The notes beneath the pieces were generated by a model, which saw only the letters and a list, made by a program, of their open reading frames with translations, was not told the origin of the DNA and did not search any database. A DNA stretch of 16,636 nucleotides. It comes from DAOTVD01 sp034437075. Lineage in GTDB: Bacteria > Chloroflexota > Anaerolineae > Aggregatilineales > J027. Positions 6,890 through 12,325 of the stretch are shown here, piece after piece; the stretch's first letter is position 1; each line of letters opens with the position of its first letter. Position numbers and translations under genes: made by a program. The DNA is taken from the NCBI GenBank assembly GCA_034437075.1, contig DAOTVD010000262.1, forward strand, positions 1 to 16,636, in the 5' to 3' direction.

Positions 6890-8806
6890 ATGTCCCGAAT
6901 GCTGATGCTGCTGGGGGCTGTGCTGGCTCTCTTGGTGATTGCCGCCCCGACGAGCGCCCAAACCGACTTTACGCCCACTTTTGAAGCAACCGACTGCCGC
7001 TTTCCTACCCCCACTAGCGGCGACCTGACCTGCGGTGATCTGATCGTGCCTGAAGATTGGGACGCCCCAGAGGGCAAGACGATCCGCTTGCATGTGGCGA
7101 TCTTCGCCGCACGCGCGGCTGACCCCGCGCCGGAGCCGATTCTGTTTTTGCAGGGTGGGCCGGGGGGCAGTGGCTTAGATTTACTCGAACCGGGCTACCC
7201 GCTGATCTTTGGCCCCTTCAATGCGGATTATGATTTTATGGTGTTGGAACAACGCGGCACGCGCTATTCTCAGCCGGACTTGATCTGCGATGAACTGAAC
7301 GACCTCTCGTTCGAATATTTGGATGATGATCTGGCAGCCGAAACCCTGCGCGCCGAACAGTGGGACGCGCTGCGCGCCTGCCGCGAACGCCTGGTGGCTG
7401 AAGGCGTAGACCTAGCCGAATATCATTCGGATAACAACGCGCGCGACATCGCCGCCCTGGCCGCCGCACTGGATGTCCCCGGTTTTAATCTGTATGGCGT
7501 GTCGTATGGCTCGCGCCTGGCGCTGACGGTCATGCGCGATCATCCCGAGGTGGTGCGCAGCGCCGTGCTTGACGCGCCCTTTCCGCCCCAGGTGGATATT
7601 TACGCGGATTTTCGCCAGAATACCTTCGGTGCCCTGGAGGATGTTTTCGTCGCCTGCGCGGCGGATGACGTTTGCAATGCCGCATATCCCGATTTAGAGA
7701 CGACCTTCCGCGAGACCTACGACGCCCTGAACGCCGACCCCATCACCACCCAGGCGCGCCTGCCCAGCACGGGCGAAACCTACGATATTTTGATTGATGG
7801 CAATGGCTTCCTGGGCTTTTTATTCCTGGCGCTGTATCAATCCTCGTTTATTCCCGAAGTGCCTAGCATTATCGCGGCGGCCAGCCAGGGCAATGTCGAG
7901 CAAATCGCGTTCTTGAGCATGTTGTTCTTCGACCAAAGCCTGGATAGCAGCATCGGTATGTTGCTCTCGGTGCAATGCCGCGAAGAAGTGCCCTACAACG
8001 ATGCCGCACGGGGCCAAGAGGTCGAGCAGCGGTACGCGGACTTTAACGAATTCTTCGTTGGTCAGTTGGATAGCGCGACCAATATCGCGCAAACCTGCGC
8101 GATTTGGGACGTCCCCGCCGCGCCGCGCATCGAGAATGAACCCGTCGTCAGCGATGTCCCCGCGCTGGTGATGGCGGGCACGTTCGACCCCGCCACGCCG
8201 CCGCGCTGGGGGCGTCTGATGGCCGAAACCCTGAGCAACGGCACGTTTTTGGAAGTGCCCAACGCCGGGCACGGGGTCATCGACCTGGCATGCCCGCGCG
8301 AGATCGTCCTGGAATTCTATGACGATCCCACCGTCGCGCCCTCGGGGGATTGCCTGCAAGACATCGGCGACTTGGCCTTCAGCGCGCCGCAATCCCGCGA
8401 GGTGGTGCTGGTGCCCTACGAAGACGCCCTGACAGGCTTGCAGAGCGTGCGGCCCGAAGGTTGGCAAGAACTCGGCCCTGGGACGTTCGGGCGCTCGTCG
8501 ATAGGGGAGGTCGCGCTGGCGCAAGTGGCCGCGCGGGGCGCGGATGAGCAACTCTTGCTGAGCGTTATCAGCAGTCAATTGCTGGGGGATGAGCCGCTCG
8601 AAGCGACCGACACTTACACCACGCCAGATGGAAATACCTGGACGCTTTACGAATTCTCGGTGCAAGGTCTGGCGATACGCCTAGCCACCCGCCCAGATGA
8701 ATCCGGCGCGATTCTGGTGTTGTTGCAAGCGCCGTTCAGCGAAATCAGCGCTTTGTCCGACAGTATCCTATTTCCAGTGTTGGATGTGGCGGTCTTTTTG
8801 CCCTAG
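6890..8806 (+). CDS. Exported alpha/beta hydrolase, tripeptidyl aminopeptidase-like (TAP-like)
   Basis: It is predicted to cleave N-terminal residues from peptides outside the cell, or a related ester or amide bond. The 638-residue product has a signal peptide 1-23 (TSA-Q), then the alpha/beta-hydrolase fold. It shows LFLQGGPGGSG (oxyanion loop), MVLEQRGTRYSQP, the nucleophile elbow GVSYGS (Ser205), and the TAP-like C-terminal block VPALVMAGTFDPATPP (Asp433) with NAGHGVI (His461). These three residues complete the triad. Two cysteines around residues 470-490 (LACPRE, GDCLQD) are typical of the TAP family. About 140 extra residues (500-638) after the catalytic domain match nothing I recognise and may be a substrate or wall-binding part. 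GGAGG lies four bases before the ATG. It is convergent to the serine hydrolase gene at 9081-9950. Confidence 0.92.
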   Translation: MSRMLMLLGAVLALLVIAAPTSAQTDFTPTFEATDCRFPTPTSGDLTCGDLIVPEDWDAPEGKTIRLHVAIFAARAADPAPEPILFLQGGPGGSGLDLLEPGYPLIFGPFNADYDFMVLEQRGTRYSQPDLICDELNDLSFEYLDDDLAAETLRAEQWDALRACRERLVAEGVDLAEYHSDNNARDIAALAAALDVPGFNLYGVSYGSRLALTVMRDHPEVVRSAVLDAPFPPQVDIYADFRQNTFGALEDVFVACAADDVCNAAYPDLETTFRETYDALNADPITTQARLPSTGETYDILIDGNGFLGFLFLALYQSSFIPEVPSIIAAASQGNVEQIAFLSMLFFDQSLDSSIGMLLSVQCREEVPYNDAARGQEVEQRYADFNEFFVGQLDSATNIAQTCAIWDVPAAPRIENEPVVSDVPALVMAGTFDPATPPRWGRLMAETLSNGTFLEVPNAGHGVIDLACPREIVLEFYDDPTVAPSGDCLQDIGDLAFSAPQSREVVLVPYEDALTGLQSVRPEGWQELGPGTFGRSSIGEVALAQVAARGADEQLLLSVISSQLLGDEPLEATDTYTTPDGNTWTLYEFSVQGLAIRLATRPDESGAILVLLQAPFSEISALSDSILFPVLDVAVFLP

Positions 8807-8829
8807 ATAATAGTAGCGCAATCCGGTTT

Positions 8830-8937
8830 GGGCTGACAGGGGTACACTTTTGGCTTTACCCCCCTCTAGCGCTCCCCAAATTCGGGCTGACAGGGGTACA
8901 CTTTTGGCTTTACCCCCCTCTAGCTCCCCCCGAATTC
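8830..8937. repeat. 54-bp tandem repeat, nearly two copies, with hairpins
   Basis: A 41-bp block (8830-8870) recurs exactly at 8884-8924, a period of 54 bp. The following bases (CTCCCCAAATTC versus CTCCCCCCGAATTC) are also related. Inside each copy GGGGTA pairs with TACCCC (8839-8844 with 8857-8862; 8893-8898 with 8911-8916), so each can fold into a hairpin with a 12-base loop. It lies between two convergent genes and does not look coding. Confidence 0.85.
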
Positions 8938-9001
8938 AGGGGGAGGACTTACTCTCGCGCATAGTAGCCCCTCCCCGAATTCGGGAGGGGTTGGGGAGGG
9001 G
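8924..9001. repeat. GC-rich REP-like palindromes centred on GAATTC
   Basis: CTCCCCC (8924-8930) pairs with GGGGGAG (8939-8945) around a GAATTC core. A second palindrome (8968-8990) has CCCCTCCCC, GAATTC, GGGAGGGG, and is followed by TTGGGGAGGGG (8991-9001). This make-up is like the dispersed REP-type intergenic palindromes found in many bacterial genomes. It may act as a bidirectional transcription barrier between the convergent genes. The rest of the gap to 9080 shows nothing else. Confidence 0.65.
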
Positions 9002-9080
9002 TAAAAAATGGCGCTCCAAGAAACGTGTATCCTTATCAACGCGGTTCGGGCGGGGCACCTTCGCTCAAGTGCCGGATAAT

Positions 9081-9950
9081 CTAGGTGTTGACCGCGCGCC
9101 AGGCCGCGACCAGCTGCGCGGCGATAGGCCGCCGCACGGCGTCCGCCTGCCAATAGACCAGGTGCGAAAGCGGCAATTCGCGCTCGAAGATATTGCCGAC
9201 GTTCACCTCGCGGTCTTGGGTAACAGACCGCGCATAAGTCGCGTTGAGCGGGCGCAGTGGAAAGCCAATCACGTCATCACGGTCGTAGAGATTTACCCAT
9301 TCGGGCGTGAGGGCGGGATGAAGGTCGGCTAATTCGGGGGGCGGGAAGGTCAGCGCCTGGCCGAAATCGTCATACGGCAGGCTCCAGAGCGGAATGGGGC
9401 TGCCGAGCGTATAGAAAAACGCAAACGTATGGCCTTTTTCTAGCGCCGAATCGCCCAATTTGGTCATGATCTGGCTTTCTAGGCTGACTTTGTTCTGGTA
9501 TTGGCGCAAGTCATAAAAATAATTGCTGGCGATGACCGTCCCCAAACTATGGGCGATAACGCATAGCGGCGCGCGTGGCCCGGCCAGTTCGGCCAATTCG
9601 CGTAGGGTGTTCATCAGCACATGGTGAATCTGGTCGTACAGATGACGATAGCCCGTGGTCGGTTGGTAAGCGATGGCATCCGCCACGGAATTCAGGCCGA
9701 ATTTGCGCAGGCCGGAAAAATCCAGGGGGTTAGGGCTCGTCTGCATACGCTGCCACAGCTTATGCTGCAAGCCGTCTAGCACGGGCGCCCAATAGGCTGG
9801 GCGGACGACCACTTGCGCGGCGGGGTCGTCCACCTGATAGGATAATTGCAGCGTAAACGCACTTTTGAGGTAGCCGGCCACTGGCTCGGCAAAGTCGGGG
9901 CTTTGGGTGCCGATTCCGTGGACGACCATCACGGCGATTTTTTGGGGCAT
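9081..9950 (-). CDS. Cytosolic alpha/beta hydrolase (lipase/esterase-like)
   Basis: It probably hydrolyses an ester or amide; the substrate is unknown. The 289-residue product begins MPQKIAVMVVHGIGTQ, the first strand and HG oxyanion motif (11-12) of lipase-like hydrolases. The nucleophile elbow is IAHSLGT (Ser135). A likely acid is Asp225 or Asp226 in LYDRDDVIGFPL, and the base is His263 in LSHLVYW. No signal peptide or membrane helix is seen. An ATG at 10046 would add 32 residues with no coding character. ATG 9950 is preferred because AGGA lies seven bases upstream. The gene is 134 bases downstream of the DUF2867-like gene on the same strand, and may be read from that operon or from its own -10 at 9997-10002. 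It is similar to the VHGIGTQ-type lipases sometimes found beside signalling or effector genes; this link is inference. Confidence 0.88.
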   Translation of the reverse strand: MPQKIAVMVVHGIGTQSPDFAEPVAGYLKSAFTLQLSYQVDDPAAQVVVRPAYWAPVLDGLQHKLWQRMQTSPNPLDFSGLRKFGLNSVADAIAYQPTTGYRHLYDQIHHVLMNTLRELAELAGPRAPLCVIAHSLGTVIASNYFYDLRQYQNKVSLESQIMTKLGDSALEKGHTFAFFYTLGSPIPLWSLPYDDFGQALTFPPPELADLHPALTPEWVNLYDRDDVIGFPLRPLNATYARSVTQDREVNVGNIFERELPLSHLVYWQADAVRRPIAAQLVAAWRAVNT

Positions 9951-9996
9951 CGGATTTCCTTTGATACATACGCAGATGGACTGTCTAAGTCTATGG

Positions 9997-10002
9997 AGTA
10001 TA
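9997..10002 (-). promoter_or_regulatory. Possible -10 element of the cytosolic hydrolase gene
   Basis: On the minus strand TATACT (10002 to 9997) lies 46 bases before ATG 9950 in an AT-richer stretch. No convincing -35 is present, so this is a weak call. Confidence 0.3.
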
Positions 10003-10084
10003 GCGAAGATGGGCGCGCCGCGCATATTCCCCAGTGCCGAGGGCAACGACGCGGTGTTATGTCACTGGGAGGCGTTCGTTCTGG

Positions 10085-10678
10085 TTATCGCGCGTAGGTT
10101 GCCCGCCAGCGCGCCGCCAAAAACCGGATCACGGACGGATACACGACCCACAATCGAAAAGGTTCGATCAGCGCCATATAATAGCGCGACCACCACGCGC
10201 CATGCTGGGCATACACCGCCAGATAAGCCCGGTAATGGCCCTCCGGCGCCGGGTGCAGGCTGAAATGCAAAAAGGCATGGGTCGTCGCGTTGATAGTCTC
10301 GGCGAGCCATTCCTCCGGCAGTTGATAGAGCACGCGCACTGGGCCGAGCACCTCGCCGGGTTCGGTTTCGGAGGCCGCGCGCAAGGCATCCGGCAGGCGA
10401 TGTAGATACGAGCCCGGCGGGACGATTTGTGGCGCGTCGGGCGGCGCGTCCCAGCCGAACCATTGGCCCATCCGCGCCCGTAGCGCAAACAAAAACCGCG
10501 CCAGCGGATTGAGCTCTGCGGGGTCGGCGGCTATCAGCATGGCGCGCACATCCGCCATGGTGCGCCCCCCGCCGCCACCTTCCAGGATGATTTCCCACAC
10601 ATCTAGCAAGGGTACGTCGCTTAGCAGATCGTGCACGGCCAATTTTTTTTGTATAAACGCGGTGTTCGGATAGCGCAT
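10085..10678 (-). CDS. DUF2867-like protein, unknown function
   Basis: The product has 197 residues and no known activity. Its layout resembles DUF2867: a central FALRARMGQWFGW (64-76), strands around LGPVRVLYQL and TTHAFLHFSLHP, and a C-terminal amphipathic block YYMALIEPFRLWVVYPSV with basic end. The match is by eye and modest. A Gly5 run (34-38) sits after the N-terminal helix. No signal peptide is present; the Trp/Tyr-rich C-terminal part may touch the membrane. The open frame extends to 10789, but the upstream 37 residues overlap the gene before and look non-coding. ATG 10678 has GGAG five bases upstream and starts two bases after the preceding stop, so the genes are tightly linked. An eight-A run in codons 9-12 is notable. 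Confidence 0.75.
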   Translation of the reverse strand: MRYPNTAFIQKKLAVHDLLSDVPLLDVWEIILEGGGGGRTMADVRAMLIAADPAELNPLARFLFALRARMGQWFGWDAPPDAPQIVPPGSYLHRLPDALRAASETEPGEVLGPVRVLYQLPEEWLAETINATTHAFLHFSLHPAPEGHYRAYLAVYAQHGAWWSRYYMALIEPFRLWVVYPSVIRFLAARWRATYAR

Positions 10679-10680
10679 AG

Positions 10681-11121
10681 TTACTCCGGCATGCGATCTT
10701 CCAGCCAGGGCACGCCATAGCCGAAAAGCAACTTGCCTGCCTCGTAGAGTTGCGGGGCCAGGTCGGCGGCGTGTTTGTACGTCCACCAATGGCTATCCGC
10801 AGGCAGAACGCCCTCGGCACCCCACACATGCCAGATCACCGCCGCCAGATCATGCGCCTGGGCAACGGGGGTGGCCTGGCGCGCGACGGGCACGCTGTTG
10901 GTGAGCAACAACACACGAAAGCGCGAAAGCTCGCTTTGCGGATGGTACAGCGTCTGAAATTCGATGAAGGCATGCCGGGCCGTGTCTAGCGCTTTGTGAT
11001 ACCGAAAGAGGCCGCGTGCCTGGTGCATCGTTTGCGGCTCTAGGGCATAACCCGCCGCGCTCAGCGCCTCGCCGATGACATGGCTGAGGGTCTCGTGAAA
11101 AACGGCCTGCGGCGTGCTCAT
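10681..11121 (-). CDS. Conserved-looking small protein, possibly DUF4304-like
   Basis: The product has 146 residues, is soluble, and is not firmly recognised. The order of an N-terminal helix (VIGEALSAAGYALEP), a strand pair with IEFQ (53-56) and RFRVLLLTNSV, a HWWTYK (111-116) motif and a C-terminal YGVPWLED (135-142) resembles DUF4304, a small domain of unknown function that some authors connect to toxin immunity. This is a low-confidence match. Its ATG overlaps the stop of the FHA-TIR gene by four bases (ATGA), so translation is coupled, and the next gene begins two bases after its stop. The coupling implies that it works with the FHA-TIR protein in fixed ratio. Confidence 0.75.
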   Translation of the reverse strand: MSTPQAVFHETLSHVIGEALSAAGYALEPQTMHQARGLFRYHKALDTARHAFIEFQTLYHPQSELSRFRVLLLTNSVPVARQATPVAQAHDLAAVIWHVWGAEGVLPADSHWWTYKHAADLAPQLYEAGKLLFGYGVPWLEDRMPE

Positions 11122-12125
11122 ATCAGCATCTTGGCCAGCGTTTGGGTGATAGCTTGGGCGAGTTGTTGATCATCATAGTTGTATTCGATGACGCGCGGCG
11201 CATCCGCGATGATGTCGGGCAGGCGCGCCGGTTCATACAACACAGGCAAAAGCGGCTTGTCGGTCTCCCAAAAGACACGCCATTGCGCGACCAAGGCCGC
11301 ATCGTTCACCGCCGCGCGCGAGATAATCGCCACCAAGGCATCCGCGCGGCGCACGAGCGTCGCGGGGTCGTCGCTCTCTAGCAAGGGTTGCATACCGCCC
11401 TGCCGCACCCGCACAGCGATGGCGCGCGCCAAGTCGCCCTGGTTGGGGTGGTGGCTGATGACCACCTGCGCGCGGGGGATGTCCACCAGGCCCGTGTGCG
11501 ATTCGTCGGGCATCTGATGAGGGGCGTCCATTTCTAGCGCGCCAGTCTCCACATAACTGGGCACCGCCTGGCGCTCACGGTAGCGCAATTCGATGCGCTG
11601 GCCGAGCAAGAGCAGATCACCGGGGGCTAGAGGGGTGGGTTGGGTGACGGCCTGGTTATTGATCCACGAACCGTTAGCCGACCCAATATCCATATAGACG
11701 TGAAAGCCATCCACCCATTCAAAGAGCCCATGCTGACGACTAACCGCTTTATGGCGGATGACGATTCCATTGCTGAATTCGCGCCCGATGCTGATCTCCC
11801 GCGCGATCATCGGGTAGATCATGCCCGGGTTCGGCAGCGACAGCAGTTCGAGCTCTAGCAAGTTGGTGCGCGGACGCGGCAAAATGCGCAAGGCGGCCCT
11901 ATCCACCACCTGAAGGCCATATAGCGTCAATTCGGGATTCAAAAAACGCCCCGTGCGGCCATAAAACAACGCATAATCTAAGCGCGTATCATCTTCTCGG
12001 CGCGCGGGAAGCCCCAGCTTCTGCTGGGCGGCATAGGCCACATCCGCCACATTGGTTTGAACGGGCAACTGCAACGGGATTTGCCGCCCATGATTATCCG
12101 TCACGGTTATCGTAATATCATGCAT
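11118..12125 (-). CDS. Ubiquitin-like (YukD-type) + FHA + TIR-like fusion protein
   Basis: It is predicted to be a cytosolic signalling adaptor that reads phosphothreonine. The product has 335 residues. Residues 1-84 look like a YukD/EsaB-type ubiquitin fold (ITITVTDNHGRQIPLQLP at the start; LTLYGLQVVDRAALRILP at the end). The FHA domain covers about 90-185, with GR (114-115), SRQH (129-132) and NGSWIN (151-156), all the usual phosphothreonine-contact positions. A linker leads to a TIR-like domain at 218-335: VVISHHP, LVAIISR, then KPLLPVLYEP. Where NADase TIRs usually have a Glu two or so residues before the Trp (REW), this protein has Gln281-Trp282 (AQW), so catalysis is doubtful. No membrane helix or signal peptide is present. 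The start ATG 12125 is close to a predicted promoter, giving a leaderless message. It heads a coupled set of three genes. Confidence 0.88.
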   Translation of the reverse strand: MHDITITVTDNHGRQIPLQLPVQTNVADVAYAAQQKLGLPARREDDTRLDYALFYGRTGRFLNPELTLYGLQVVDRAALRILPRPRTNLLELELLSLPNPGMIYPMIAREISIGREFSNGIVIRHKAVSRQHGLFEWVDGFHVYMDIGSANGSWINNQAVTQPTPLAPGDLLLLGQRIELRYRERQAVPSYVETGALEMDAPHQMPDESHTGLVDIPRAQVVISHHPNQGDLARAIAVRVRQGGMQPLLESDDPATLVRRADALVAIISRAAVNDAALVAQWRVFWETDKPLLPVLYEPARLPDIIADAPRVIEYNYDDQQLAQAITQTLAKMLI

Positions 12126-12131
12126 ATCCTA

Positions 12132-12160
12132 AGTATCCCCCAAGCCTTGAAGCGCGTCAA
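12132..12160 (-). promoter_or_regulatory. Predicted promoter of the FHA-TIR operon (leaderless)
   Basis: On the minus strand TTGACG (12160-12155, five of six) and GATACT (12137-12132, four of six) are 17 bp apart. Only six bases separate the -10 from the ATG at 12125, so the predicted transcription start falls at or beside the start codon. AGGA just before the ATG is too close to serve as a Shine-Dalgarno sequence. Confidence 0.5.
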
Positions 12161-12225
12161 CGTCACGCGCTAACAAACGAAATTCTCATCTAATTTGATA
12201 ATATTCACATAAAATAGCAACAAAG

Positions 12226-12242
12226 CGGACATATTTCGGACA
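12226..12242 (+). promoter_or_regulatory. Direct repeat CGGACA, possible regulator site
   Basis: CGGACA occurs at 12226-12231 and 12237-12242, exactly 11 bp apart (about one helical turn), and ends four bases before the predicted -35 of the histidine kinase promoter. This spacing is what a direct-repeat activator or regulator site would have. It is a short repeat and could be chance. Confidence 0.35.
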
Positions 12243-12246
12243 CTTT

Positions 12247-12276
12247 TTCCCACGCCGCCGCAGTAACACCTATAAT
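12247..12276 (+). promoter_or_regulatory. Predicted promoter of the histidine kinase operon
   Basis: A perfect TATAAT (12271-12276) lies 18 bp after TTCCCA (12247-12252, four of six) and 49 bases before ATG 12326. The intergenic stretch is AT-rich. Confidence 0.6.
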
Positions 12277-12325
12277 GTTAAAACGTATTCTCTAATCATA
12301 CCTGCGTAAGTTATAAAAAAAGCGT

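Noticed and set aside
9055..9076. Inverted repeat GGCACC...GTGCC as terminator of the minus-strand hydrolase
   Set aside because: The stem is short and bulged, and no T-run follows on the minus strand. The REP-like region is a more likely barrier.
8850..9332. 160-codon plus-strand open frame across the repeat region and the end of the serine hydrolase gene
   Set aside because: Its first half translates the GC-rich tandem repeats and palindromes, and its second half is antisense to well-supported hydrolase coding sequence. No ribosome site and no protein-like composition.
9951..10046. Upstream start (ATG 10046) for the cytosolic hydrolase
   Set aside because: The extra 32 residues look non-coding and include the possible -10. 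ATG 9950 has AGGA at good distance and begins directly at the first hydrolase strand.
10679..10789. Upstream start (ATG 10789) for the DUF2867-like gene
   Set aside because: It would overlap the preceding gene by more than 100 bases with basic, low-complexity residues. ATG 10678 has GGAG and a two-base gap.
10062..10829. 255-codon minus-strand open frame overlapping two other minus-strand frames
   Set aside because: Its Arg/Ala-rich translation has no motif. The other frames fit operon spacing, a Shine-Dalgarno sequence and coherent protein composition.
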